Below, one piece after another: positions 45,223 through 53,664 of a stretch of 64,000 nt of DNA (the stretch's first letter is position 1; each line of letters opens with the position of its first letter). Below the pieces are notes generated by a model, which did no database searches, was not told the DNA's origin, and saw nothing but the letters and a program-made list of their open reading frames with translations. Source of the stretch: Actinomycetes bacterium. Its GTDB lineage: Bacteria; Actinomycetota; Actinomycetes; Mycobacteriales; Mycobacteriaceae. The DNA is taken from contig JAEXZY010000126.1 of the NCBI GenBank assembly GCA_023404955.1, positions 62,001-126,000 of the forward strand, written 5' to 3'. Both the position numbers and the translations under genes were made by a program.

Positions 45223-45852
45223 TCACTCACAGCCGGTGGGCAACGGTTTGGCGGCCACGCCGAGCAGGTAGTCGCCTTGGATGCGGGTCCGTGAACCCAG
45301 TACGACGAGGCCATGGTGGGCGAGTTCGTCGGAGAATTGCTCGGCGCTGAACCGGTCTTCGGTCGGGTGGTCGAACAGCCGCTTGTAGCTGGGGCGGGCG
45401 AGGGCGTGGGCGGTGACTTCATCGAAGTAGAACCGCCCGCCCGGTGCGAGGACTCGCGCGACTTCGGCGACGGCGTTACGCCAGTCGGGAATGTGGTGGA
45501 CGATCCCGAAGTCGAACACCGCCCCGTAGCTTCCGTCGCCGGCATCTAGCGCGGTGGACAGATCGGTGGCGCTGCCTTGGACCAGCCGAACTCGGTTGCC
45601 ATAGCGGGCCAAGCGCTCCCCGGCCCGCCGGATCATCGCCGGGTCCAGGTCGACGGCGTCTACGGTGGCAGCGCCAAACCGCTCCAGGATCAGCTGCGTG
45701 CCGTATCCAGATCCGCAGCCGATTTCCAGAGCCTGGGTGTCCGGGACCAGCCGGCCGCCGAACCGCAGCAGCACCGGAACCTCGTAGACGCGTTGGAGCC
45801 ATCGCCGCGGCGCAGAATTGATCAGCGCGGTCTCCGCCATGTTCATCAACAC
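45223..45852 (-). CDS. SAM-dependent methyltransferase
   Basis: A 209-residue class I methyltransferase. Motif I is ALEIGCGSGYGTQ (~residues 41-53), followed by VDAVDLDPAMIRRA and an acidic FDFGIVHHIPDW. The small-molecule fold resembles UbiE/methyltransf_11. The start is the GTG at 45852 (GTG-TTG-ATG) with GGAGAGG upstream; ATG 45846 is also in frame. It heads a minus-strand group with the CDF remnant and DUF3703. A forward ArsR-type operator lies ~260 bp upstream; link to that is uncertain. Confidence 0.78.
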   Translation of the reverse strand: MLMNMAETALINSAPRRWLQRVYEVPVLLRFGGRLVPDTQALEIGCGSGYGTQLILERFGAATVDAVDLDPAMIRRAGERLARYGNRVRLVQGSATDLSTALDAGDGSYGAVFDFGIVHHIPDWRNAVAEVARVLAPGGRFYFDEVTAHALARPSYKRLFDHPTEDRFSAEQFSDELAHHGLVVLGSRTRIQGDYLLGVAAKPLPTGCE

Positions 45853-46113
45853 GGTTGGCCCTCTCCAGAGGTGGTCGTATCAGCGGACAGCCCGTGAGAC
45901 TGGTTGCAGTTCAGCTCGATTCAGCTGTGCCAGGCCCCGGGCCGGCGGTGCGTGCCGCGGTGAGCACGGGGCACTGAGCGAGGCATGGTCCCGGTGGCCG
46001 ACAGCGCGGGGTCATGCCGTGCAGGGCGGCGGTTGACGGTTTACGCCGACCCGCACCAATGAACAGACTTCTGCCATCGCCGCCGGTCGGCGATGACGGC
46101 GATCTTTACGCTA
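45853..46113. other. Intergenic region with duplicated regulatory DNA
   Basis: No gene is supported. The last ~70 bases and the following operator resemble 48867-48938 upstream of the CmtR-like gene (shared ACCCGCACCAAT, GGCGATGA, GCTATCATCGCC), so this is probably a copied promoter region. Confidence 0.6.
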
Positions 46114-46133
46114 TCATCGCCTTCGGGCGATGA
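46114..46133 (+). promoter_or_regulatory. Orphan ArsR-type operator, copy 1
   Basis: TCATCGCC-ttcg-GGCGATGA is a perfect 8-bp dyad with a TATCAT -10 overlapping its left edge. Identical arms occur at 48939. Forward reading gives only a 24-codon frame (ATG 46130) before a stop, so it has no obvious target gene. Confidence 0.7.
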
Positions 46134-46136
46134 AAA

Positions 46137-47924
46137 CTATCGCCGCCGCGGTGCCATTGCAGGCGGCGGCGTGTCGGTACGCGGGGTGCGACGGCGCAGA
46201 CTGATCCGCGGTGATCTGCGCAGAATGATCGCCGCGATGCACGCGAAGATGCCGATGCTGATCAGTAGACACTGCACGACCGGGCCCCACCGGGTGGCGG
46301 GCGTGAGTCCGGTCATCAGCCTGACCGGGGTGTCGAGGTAGCCAGGTTCGAAGAATCCGGTGCGGGCCAGTTCGCGACCGTCTGGCCCGATCACGGAACT
46401 GATGCCCGTCGTCGCGGCGACCACGACGTAGCGGTTGTGCTCGATGGCGCGTAACTTGGCGAAGGCGAGCTGCTGCTCGCTCATCGCCTCACCGAAGGTG
46501 GCGTTGTTGGACGGCACGGTGAGCAGCTGGGCGCCGTTAAGCACCGACTCGCGGGCCGCCCGGTCAAAGATCACTTCCCAGCAGGTCACCACGCCGATCG
46601 GCACCCCGGCTGCGCGCACTACCCCCGACCCGTCGCCGGGCACGAAGTAGCCAGCCCGGTCGGCGGAGGACGAGAAGAGCCGGAAGAAGCCGCGCCACGG
46701 CAGGTACTCGCCGAATGGTTGCACGATCTGCTTGTCGTGACGGTCACTGGGGCCGCCGACCGGATCCCAGACGATCACCGAGTTGAGGGTCACCGGGTTG
46801 GTGCTGCTGTATCCCGGCCCGGCGAGCACGCCGCCGACGAGGATCGGCGCCTCGATCGCCCGCGCGGCGATCGTGATCCGTTCGGCGGCGTCGGGATTGG
46901 CCAACGGGTCGACGTCGGAAGAGTTTTCCGGCCACACGACGATCTGCGGTTGCGCAGCACGCCCGGCGCGCACCTCGTCTGCGAGCCGCAGGGTTTCCTG
47001 AACGTGGTTGTCCAACACGGCGCGACGTTGGGCATTGAAGTCCAGGCCGAGTCGCGGCACATTGCCCTGCACCGCGGCCACGGTGACGACCGGGTCGTTG
47101 GTCGCATTGATTGACGGCTGCCGGACCTGCGGCCAGATCGCGGCGGTAGCCAATAGCACCACACCGATGTACGCACCGGGCAGCACTATCGCGGGAGGGC
47201 ACGCGTGGCCGGCACGGGCGGCGTCACGGCGCCACCAGCGCGTGACCTCGCTCGCCAGGGCGGCCATGCTGACGCCCAGGAGCACGACCGCAAATGACAC
47301 CAGCGGCACCCCGCCGATTTGGGCGGTCGGCAGAAACGGGCCGTCGGTCTGGCCGAACCCGACTGCGCCCCAGGGGAATCCGCCGAACGGAACATTGGAT
47401 TTGGCCCATTCCTGCACGGCCCACACGGCCGCGACCCAGATCGGCCAGCCCGGCAGTCGGCGCACCAGCACTGCCCCCGCGCCGAACAGCGCGGGAAATA
47501 CCGACTCCATGCCCGCCAGCGCCAGCCATGGCCCGACGCCGACGAAGCTGCTCGTCCAGGGCAGCAGCGCAACGTAGAACGCGAGGCCGAACAGAAGTCC
47601 ATATCCGAGCCCGCCGATTTGCGTCGTCGACTTGTGGGTCAGTACCCAGGCCAGCAGTGCGAACGCGACGATGGCGGTGTACCACCACCCGAACGGCGGA
47701 AAGCTGACGCACAACAGCAGGCCCGCAGCGATCGCGACGGCCATCCGGGGCAGTCGGCGCAGCGCCGCAGCACCTAAACCTGCGCCCAGAGGTCTGCTCA
47801 ACGGCGGGGCGGGGGCCCCATCGGAATTGGCGGACCCGTCGGTGAGCGCCGCCATCGCGTCGGTGTCCTCGTCGGGTTGCCCCGCCCCGCGCCTCCCGGT
47901 CAGCCTGGCCAGGGGGCCGGTCAC
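46137..47924 (-). CDS. lnt: Apolipoprotein N-acyltransferase (accessory copy)
   Basis: A 595-residue membrane enzyme that adds the third acyl chain to lipoproteins. Six or more N-terminal helices (~55-250) and a nitrilase-like periplasmic domain with the catalytic triad Glu (WPENSSD), Lys (DKQIVQPFGEYLP) and Cys (VVTCWEVIFD). It overlaps the upstream TlpA-like gene (ATGA) and lies with LspA of the same block. A separate set of maturation enzymes in a metal island suggests dedicated lipoprotein processing. Confidence 0.88.
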   Translation of the reverse strand: MTGPLARLTGRRGAGQPDEDTDAMAALTDGSANSDGAPAPPLSRPLGAGLGAAALRRLPRMAVAIAAGLLLCVSFPPFGWWYTAIVAFALLAWVLTHKSTTQIGGLGYGLLFGLAFYVALLPWTSSFVGVGPWLALAGMESVFPALFGAGAVLVRRLPGWPIWVAAVWAVQEWAKSNVPFGGFPWGAVGFGQTDGPFLPTAQIGGVPLVSFAVVLLGVSMAALASEVTRWWRRDAARAGHACPPAIVLPGAYIGVVLLATAAIWPQVRQPSINATNDPVVTVAAVQGNVPRLGLDFNAQRRAVLDNHVQETLRLADEVRAGRAAQPQIVVWPENSSDVDPLANPDAAERITIAARAIEAPILVGGVLAGPGYSSTNPVTLNSVIVWDPVGGPSDRHDKQIVQPFGEYLPWRGFFRLFSSSADRAGYFVPGDGSGVVRAAGVPIGVVTCWEVIFDRAARESVLNGAQLLTVPSNNATFGEAMSEQQLAFAKLRAIEHNRYVVVAATTGISSVIGPDGRELARTGFFEPGYLDTPVRLMTGLTPATRWGPVVQCLLISIGIFACIAAIILRRSPRISLRRRTPRTDTPPPAMAPRRR

Positions 47925-48562
47925 GGGTTCATTGCCGCGACGGCTGCACGAACTTGCTCGACGTCACGGAACACTGTGGGCGTGGTGACCCGGCGGACGG
48001 TGCCGTCGGTGCCAACGAGGTAGCTCAGCGGCAGGACCGGGGGAGCGCCTAGGACCTGCCCGACGGCGTCGGCGTTGCCGAAGGACGGGTAGTGCACACC
48101 CAGATCCGCCAAAAGGCTCAGCGCCACGGTATCGGTGTCCTGCACGTTCATCCCGACCACCCGCACCGCGCCCGGCTGCCCGGCGTAGGCGTCCAGCACC
48201 GGAATCTCTTCCCGACACGGGGCGCACCATGACGCCCACAGGTTGATCAGGGTCTGCTCACCGGCGAGCGCCGCGCCGACGTCGAACATGGTCCGCGCCC
48301 CCAGGCACGACGCCAGCGCACCAGCCAAATCACCCTTGGGCGGCGCCCCCTCACGTGGTGTCGGGCACGGCGCCAAGGCCGCACGCGCGGTGAGTCGCGC
48401 CAGTTCGCCGGTATCGGCGTCGCCAACGGCGGCAGCGGGAAGGGTAAGCCCGGGGCCGGAGGTATTAGTGCCGTCGACCTGGGGCGTACGCGGCCAGATC
48501 GCCACCGCCATCGCGGCTATTACCACCAGCGCGAACACCGTCCACCGCAGCCGAGACCGCAC
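47921..48562 (-). CDS. TlpA-like thioredoxin, membrane anchored
   Basis: 213 residues from GTG 48562, which has GGGGAGG 6 bp upstream; the open frame extends to 48751 without support. An N-terminal helix (~8-25) and a periplasmic thioredoxin fold with WCAPC in INLWASWCAPCREEIPVL and the cis-Pro loop LPLSYLVG. It reduces or delivers thiols in the envelope. It is translationally coupled to lnt and has a BlaI-type site 66 bp upstream, like the DsbA-like gene. Confidence 0.82.
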   Translation of the reverse strand: MRSRLRWTVFALVVIAAMAVAIWPRTPQVDGTNTSGPGLTLPAAAVGDADTGELARLTARAALAPCPTPREGAPPKGDLAGALASCLGARTMFDVGAALAGEQTLINLWASWCAPCREEIPVLDAYAGQPGAVRVVGMNVQDTDTVALSLLADLGVHYPSFGNADAVGQVLGAPPVLPLSYLVGTDGTVRRVTTPTVFRDVEQVRAAVAAMNP

Positions 48563-48627
48563 TTGGCACCTCCCCTGTTGCCGAGTTGACACCGGCTGGG
48601 TCCTGGGCGCTACCGACGGCACCCTTC

Positions 48628-48646
48628 CTACTAGGGGCCATAGTAG
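48628..48646 (-). promoter_or_regulatory. Putative BlaI-type operator, site H
   Basis: CTACTAGGGGCCATAGTAG is a perfect CTAC-N11-GTAG site 66 bp before the TlpA-like gene. Read on the minus strand it is CTACTATGGCCCCTAGTAG. Confidence 0.7.
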
Positions 48647-48938
48647 ATTGTTCGAGCCTGCCACCGTTGATGAGCCGCCAACGTTCCGGGAGGGGGGCCG
48701 ATGACTGCCGATGATGTTGGCATTAAATCGATCCGGCACTGAACCGCTCAAGAGGATCGCGTGGACTCAGGGGCACGCAGCAGGTTAGGCCTCCTCTCCC
48801 GTGCCCATCCCAGGAGGCGCCGGCCGCAGCACCGGCCGGTCGTCGTCTTCAGATGCGTTGGAGGTTGCGCCAACCCGCACCAATCAACGAAATTCCCGCT
48901 TTCACCGTCGTTTGGCGATGAGGGCGAAAAATGCGCTA

Positions 48939-48958
48939 TCATCGCCGTATGGCGATGA
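48939..48958 (+). promoter_or_regulatory. ArsR-type operator, copy 2
   Basis: TCATCGCC-gtat-GGCGATGA, perfect 8-bp dyad covering the start codon ATG 48949. TATCAT (48937-48942) is six bases before that ATG, so transcription likely begins at it, giving a leaderless autorepressed message. Confidence 0.75.
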
Positions 48959-49347
48959 CAACCGACGATTGCGGCTCTGTGCGGCCGTCCACCAATCTGT
49001 CTCCGGCGGCGGCGCTGTTTCACGGTTTGGCGGATCCGACTCGACTGGCGATCCTGCAGCGGTTGGCTGACGGTGAAGCCCGAGTGGTGGATTTGACGGG
49101 ACTGCTCTCTATGGCGCAGTCCACAGTGTCGGCGCATCTGGCGTGCCTTCGTGACTGCGGGCTCGTAGTCGGGCGGCCCGAGGGCCGGCAGATGTTCTAC
49201 TCCCTGACCCGTCCCGAACTGCTCGATTTGTTGGCCTCAGCCGAGACACTTCTGGCCGCCACCGGCAACGCCGTCGCGCTGTGCCCCAACTACGGAACCC
49301 GCTCCCGCACGGGCGCGACGATCGATGCGGAGGAGACCGGCCGATGA
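48949..49347 (+). CDS. CmtR-like ArsR metal sensor
   Basis: 132 residues. The recognition-helix cysteines CLRDC (in HLACLRDCGLV) and a C-terminal Cys in ALCPNYG match the CmtR site for Cd(II)/Pb(II). It does not have the ELCVC motif of the CadC-like protein at 13.1 kb. Start ATG 48949 lies within its operator; ATG 48955 is also in frame. It is coupled (ATGA) to the following ATPase. Confidence 0.85.
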   Translation: MAMTTDDCGSVRPSTNLSPAAALFHGLADPTRLAILQRLADGEARVVDLTGLLSMAQSTVSAHLACLRDCGLVVGRPEGRQMFYSLTRPELLDLLASAETLLAATGNAVALCPNYGTRSRTGATIDAEETGR

Positions 49348-51311
49348 GCGACGCCTGCGGCTGCGGCAATGACGAACCCCGCGGCGCCGACGAACAGGAG
49401 CGTGAGCCCGAGCGGCTCTGGCAGATCAAGGAACTGCAGTTCGCCGCCATTTCGGGGGTGTTCCTGCTGGCAGCGGTGATCGCCGGGTTCCTCGACGCCG
49501 CGGAGCCGGTCGTCCTCACGCTGGAAGCGGTGGCGCTGCTGGCCGGCGCCTATACCTTCGTTCCGTTCACCCTCAAACGGCTGGCCAAGGGCAAAATCGG
49601 CGTTGGCACCCTGATGACCATCGCCGCCGTGGGCGCGGTGATCCTCGGCGAGGTGGGTGAGGCCGCCATGCTGGCCTTCCTGTTCTCCATCAGCGAGGGC
49701 CTAGAGGAGTACTCGCTGGCGCGCACCCGACGCGGACTGCGCGCGCTGTTGTCGCTGGTGCCCGACAAGGCGACCGTGCTGCGTGACGGCGGCGAAAAGA
49801 CCGTCGCGCCAGCGGAATTGCGGATCGGCGACCGGATGCTCGTCAAGCCCGGTGAGCGCGTCGCAACCGACGGCATCATCGGCCGAGGCCGCACCGCCCT
49901 TGATGTCTCGGCCATCACCGGTGAGTCGGTCCCCGTCGAAGCCGGCCCAGGCGATGAGGTGTTCGCCGGGTCGATCAACGGCACCGGCGTCCTCGAGGTG
50001 GAGGTCACCACCACCGCCGAGGACAACTCGCTGGCCCGCATCGTGCGCATCGTGGAAGCCGAGCAGTCCCGCAAGGGCGCCTCCCAACGCCTGGCCGACC
50101 GCATCGCCAAACCCCTCGTGCCTGCGGTCATGATCGCCGCGGCACTGATCGCGCTGGTAGGTAGCCTGCTCGGGGACCCGGCGACGTGGATCGAACGCGC
50201 CCTGGTGGTGCTGGTCGCCGCCTCACCGTGCGCCCTGGCGATCTCAGTGCCCGTCACCGTCGTGGCCGCCATCGGCGCCGCCAGCAAGCTCGGAGCCCTG
50301 GTCAAGGGCGGCGCCGCACTGGAAGGGCTGGGCAAGATACGCGGCGTCGCCTTGGACAAGACCGGCACCCTCACCGCAAACCGGCCCGCAGTCATCGACG
50401 TGGCCACCACCAACGGCGCCACCCGCGAGCAGGTGCTCGCTGTGGCGGCGGCCCTGGAAGCGCGCAGCGAGCACCCGCTGGCCGCGGCGATCCTCGCCGC
50501 CGTCGATGACGTCACCGCTGCCACCGACGTGGAGGCCGTCACCGGTGCCGGGCTCACCGGGCGTCGCGACGGGCATACCATCCGCCTCGGCCGCCCCGGC
50601 TGGCTCGACCCGGGCCCGCTCGCCGATGGGGTGGCGCGCATGCAGCACGCCGGGGCCACCGCCGTCCTCGTCGAAGACAACGGCCAGGTAATCGGCGCCA
50701 TCGCCGTGCGCGACGAGCTGCGACCCGAGGCCGCCGAGGTTGTCGCCCGACTGCGCCGCGACGGCTATCACGTGGCAATGCTCACCGGCGACAACCAGGC
50801 CACCGCAGCCGCATTGGCCCGCGACGTCGGGATCGAGGCCGTGCACGCCGAGCTGCGCCCCGAAGGCAAAGCGCGACTGATCGAACAGCTACGTGCCCAG
50901 CGCCCCACGGCGATGGTCGGCGACGGCGTCAACGACGCTCCAGCGCTGGCCACCGCCGACCTGGGTATCGCAATGGGCGCGATGGGCACCGACGTGGCCA
51001 TCGAAACCGCCGACGTGGCGTTGATGGGCGAAGACCTGCGCCACCTGCCTCAGACGTTCACCCACGCGCGGCGGGCGCGGCGGATCATGCTGCAAAACGT
51101 CGGCCTGTCCCTGGGCCTAATCCTCGCGTTGTTGCCGCTGGCACTGTTCGGCATCCTCGGACTGGCCGCCGTCGTGCTGGTCCACGAACTCGCCGAGATT
51201 GTGGTCATCGCCAACGGTGTGCGCGCGGGGCGCACCAAGCCACTGGCCGCCGCGCCGGTCGATGCGGCAGCCAGCCACAACCGCGCGGCGCCAGTGGGCA
51301 CGCCGTCGTGA
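49344..51311 (+). CDS. CtpG-like heavy-metal P-type ATPase (Cd/Pb-type), copy 2
   Basis: 655 residues, with Cys-rich N-terminus (MSDACGCGN), SPC in the metal helix, phosphorylated Asp338 in DKTGTLT, GDGVNDAP and HELAEIVVIANG at the end. It shares its architecture with the 10983 ATPase but has a shorter C-tail without CC pairs. Overlaps its CmtR-like repressor and LspA, so pump and maturation enzyme are co-translated. Confidence 0.87.
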   Translation: MSDACGCGNDEPRGADEQEREPERLWQIKELQFAAISGVFLLAAVIAGFLDAAEPVVLTLEAVALLAGAYTFVPFTLKRLAKGKIGVGTLMTIAAVGAVILGEVGEAAMLAFLFSISEGLEEYSLARTRRGLRALLSLVPDKATVLRDGGEKTVAPAELRIGDRMLVKPGERVATDGIIGRGRTALDVSAITGESVPVEAGPGDEVFAGSINGTGVLEVEVTTTAEDNSLARIVRIVEAEQSRKGASQRLADRIAKPLVPAVMIAAALIALVGSLLGDPATWIERALVVLVAASPCALAISVPVTVVAAIGAASKLGALVKGGAALEGLGKIRGVALDKTGTLTANRPAVIDVATTNGATREQVLAVAAALEARSEHPLAAAILAAVDDVTAATDVEAVTGAGLTGRRDGHTIRLGRPGWLDPGPLADGVARMQHAGATAVLVEDNGQVIGAIAVRDELRPEAAEVVARLRRDGYHVAMLTGDNQATAAALARDVGIEAVHAELRPEGKARLIEQLRAQRPTAMVGDGVNDAPALATADLGIAMGAMGTDVAIETADVALMGEDLRHLPQTFTHARRARRIMLQNVGLSLGLILALLPLALFGILGLAAVVLVHELAEIVVIANGVRAGRTKPLAAAPVDAAASHNRAAPVGTPS

Positions 51312-51814
51312 CCGCTGACCACCCCAGCCCCGAGGCCAGGGCGATTCGGGCACGAATCACCCTGGCCGCCACGGCGGTCATCGTCGCGGGACTGAACCTG
51401 GGAGCGAAGACGTGGGCTGCGGGCGCCTTAAATGACGGCAGCTCAACAGATCTCGGGCTGCTACACCTGCGGCTGGCCTTCAACCCCGGTGTGGCATTCA
51501 GTATCGGCGACACCCTGCCCCCCGCGGTCCTGCTCGGCGTCACCGGCGTGATTGTGGTCGCACTCGCGGTGTTCGCGGTCCGCGTCGCTCGCACCGCCGC
51601 GCCGCCGGTCGTGCTGGCACTGGCCGCGATGCTGGGTGGCGCGGTGGCCAACTTAATTGACCGCGCCGGTGATGGGCTGGTCACCGACTACCTGCACACG
51701 GGCTGGTTTCCCACCTTCAACCTCGCCGACGTCTTCGTCGTCACAGGCGCCGCCGTCCTCGTTCTGGCTAGTTGGCGCGCCAGCGACACCGCAGACACCG
51801 GGGCCGACGAATGA
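51308..51814 (+). CDS. lspA: Lipoprotein signal peptidase (accessory copy)
   Basis: 168 residues with four transmembrane segments. The catalytic aspartates are in NLIDRAGDG and FNLADVFVV, and the conserved LAFNPGVAFS follows. It cleaves prolipoproteins. GTG 51308 overlaps the ATPase stop (GTGA) and its stop overlaps the CadD-like ATG. With lnt at 46.1 kb it makes a local lipoprotein-maturation pair. Confidence 0.88.
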   Translation: MTADHPSPEARAIRARITLAATAVIVAGLNLGAKTWAAGALNDGSSTDLGLLHLRLAFNPGVAFSIGDTLPPAVLLGVTGVIVVALAVFAVRVARTAAPPVVLALAAMLGGAVANLIDRAGDGLVTDYLHTGWFPTFNLADVFVVTGAAVLVLASWRASDTADTGADE

Positions 51815-52416
51815 TCCAGTCGTCGATTCTGCCCGCGATCGGCCTCTTCATCGTCACCAACATCGACGACATCATCGTGCTGTCGCTGTTCTTCGCCCGC
51901 GGCGCAGGGCAGCGCGGGACGACGGCCCGGATCACCGCAGGCCAATACCTGGGGTTTGCGGGGATCCTTGGCGCGGCCGTGCTCGTGACGTTGGGCGCGG
52001 GAGCATTTCTTCCCCCGCAGATCATTCCGTACTTCGGGCTCATACCCCTGGCCCTGGGACTGTGGGCGGCATGGGAAGCCTGGCGTGGAAACAACAACAA
52101 CGACGATGACGACGACGACGACGCAAGAGTCGCAGGTAAGAACGTCGGCGTCTGGACCGTCGCGGCAGTCACCTTTGCCAACGGCGGGGACAACATCGGC
52201 GTCTACGTCCCCGTCTTCCTCAGCGTGGGGCCCGCGGCCGTGGTGGCCTACTGCGTCGTCTTCCTCGTGCTCGTCGCGGTCCTCGTCGTCGCCGCCAAAT
52301 TCGTCGCCACCCGCCGGCCGATCGCCGAGGTCCTCGAACGCTGGGAACACGTGTTGTTCCCAATCGTGTTGATCGCCCTCGGCATCCTCATCCTGGTCAG
52401 CGGCCTCGCCTTCTAG
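51811..52416 (+). CDS. CadD-family cadmium-resistance transporter
   Basis: 201 residues from ATG 51811. Five or six transmembrane segments with TNIDDIIVLSLFF and FANGGDNIGVYVPVF, the CadD signatures. An unusual cytoplasmic loop has NNNNDDDDDDD. The family confers cadmium resistance in staphylococci. It ends the cmtR-ctp-lspA-cadD operon; every junction overlaps by 4 bp. Confidence 0.83.
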   Translation: MIQSSILPAIGLFIVTNIDDIIVLSLFFARGAGQRGTTARITAGQYLGFAGILGAAVLVTLGAGAFLPPQIIPYFGLIPLALGLWAAWEAWRGNNNNDDDDDDDARVAGKNVGVWTVAAVTFANGGDNIGVYVPVFLSVGPAAVVAYCVVFLVLVAVLVVAAKFVATRRPIAEVLERWEHVLFPIVLIALGILILVSGLAF

Positions 52417-52483
52417 CAGCTGGCCAGCGACCCCCGCCCGCACACCAGCTGAACGCCGAACTACTTGTAGTGAAGGAGGTTTC

Positions 52484-53080
52484 ATGCGTAGCGCGAAGCA
52501 ATCACTCGCCGTCGTGGCAGCCCTTGTCATCGCGGCAGCCCAAGTCACCGGCTGCACCACTGGCGAGGATGCCGTGGCGCAAGGCGGTACCTTCGACTTC
52601 GTCTCCCCCGGCGGCAAGACCGCGATCTTCTACGACCCTCCGTCGGCGCGGGGCACGATCGGCGATCTCAGCGGCCCCGACTTGTTCACCAACAAACCGA
52701 TCCGGCTGTCGGATTTCACCGGGAAGGTGGTCCTGATCAACGTGTGGGGCTCTTGGTGTGCGCCATGCCGCACCGAGACTCCAGAACTGGAGACGGTGTA
52801 CGCCGAATACCGCGACCGCGGTGTGCAGTTCCTGGGTATCGACGTCCGCGACAACAGAGATACTGCACGCGACTTCGTCACCGACCGCAATGTCGAATAC
52901 CCCTCCATCTTCGACCCGGCGATGCGCAGCCTCATCACCTTGGGACGCACCTACCCGACCAGCGTGGTGCCGACCACGATGGTTCTCGACCGACAACACA
53001 GGGTCGCCGCGGTGTACCTCATGGCATTACTGGCCGAGGACCTGCGGCCACTACTAGATCGGCTGACCACCGAGCGCTAA
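52484..53080 (+). CDS. TlpA/ResA-like thioredoxin lipoprotein
   Basis: 198 residues, lipobox QVTGC (~Cys24), WCAPC in INVWGSWCAPCRTETPELE and cis-Pro loop SVVPTTMVLD. AAGGAGG precedes its ATG. It is the intact relative of the broken copy at 35424. Membrane-bound by its lipid, it would be a substrate of the local LspA and Lnt and a thiol reductant or copper-protein partner. Confidence 0.85.
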   Translation: MRSAKQSLAVVAALVIAAAQVTGCTTGEDAVAQGGTFDFVSPGGKTAIFYDPPSARGTIGDLSGPDLFTNKPIRLSDFTGKVVLINVWGSWCAPCRTETPELETVYAEYRDRGVQFLGIDVRDNRDTARDFVTDRNVEYPSIFDPAMRSLITLGRTYPTSVVPTTMVLDRQHRVAAVYLMALLAEDLRPLLDRLTTER

Positions 53081-53315
53081 CACCTCGCTCAAGCCGACTC
53101 GAAGTGTGACCTCGCTGCTGCAGCGTGCAGCGACGTGACTAGCCAGCGTGCGGGGGGTTGGCATACCGAGAGCGGTTCATCTCGTCTCTAGGAACACTTT
53201 GGCGCCGCCGTGCTGCTGTCCACGACGCCGAAGCCGCGACACGGCAGCGACGACCCGACGTCTTGAGACTCGCCGGATCGGACGTGGCCGCGTGACATCA
53301 GCAGACTCGACAGGA

Positions 53316-53333
53316 GATACCCAGGGGGGTATC
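53316..53333 (+). promoter_or_regulatory. CsoR/CstR-type operator 1
   Basis: GATACCC-AGGG-GGGTATC, a perfect 7-bp dyad ~48 bp before the CstR-like gene. Confidence 0.7.
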
Positions 53334-53351
53334 GTCGGGCATGGAGAAATA

Positions 53352-53367
53352 ATACCCCCACCGGTAT
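53352..53367 (+). promoter_or_regulatory. CsoR/CstR-type operator 2
   Basis: ATACCCCCACCGGTAT, an imperfect dyad 14 bp before the CstR-like start. Confidence 0.55.
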
Positions 53368-53380
53368 AGAAGGAGGCGTC

Positions 53381-53650
53381 GTGGTCGGCGACGAAGACAG
53401 CATCGCGCTGGTGTTGAACAGGTTGCGCCGCGCGCACGGCCAGCTCGGTGGCGTCATCTCGATGATTGAGCAGGGGCGCGATTGCAAGGAGGTCGTCACC
53501 CAGTTGGCGGCGGTCTCCAAAGCGCTCGATAAGGCGGGTTTCAAGATCGTTGCCACCGGTTTGCGGCAGTGCCTGACCGGCGAAACCCCAGACGACCAGG
53601 CGCCAATGACCGAGGCTGAGCTGGAGAAGCTCTTCCTCGCACTGGCCTGA
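53381..53650 (+). CDS. CstR-like persulfide-sensing repressor
   Basis: 89 residues of the CsoR/DUF156 family. Cys in GRDCKEVV and Cys in GLRQCLTG are retained but the CsoR His is missing (KIVATGLRQC), the pattern of CstR, which senses persulfides by disulfide formation. The following genes (TSUP, MBL-rhodanese) are sulfur detoxification genes, supporting CstR rather than copper sensing. The start may be GTG 53381 with GGAGG upstream. Confidence 0.8.
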   Translation: MVGDEDSIALVLNRLRRAHGQLGGVISMIEQGRDCKEVVTQLAAVSKALDKAGFKIVATGLRQCLTGETPDDQAPMTEAELEKLFLALA

Positions 53651-53664
53651 CGAAGGGAATAACC

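Noticed and set aside
44913..45545. 210-codon frame overlapping the methyltransferase and CDF remnant
   Set aside because: Out of frame with both recognisable proteins and low-complexity.
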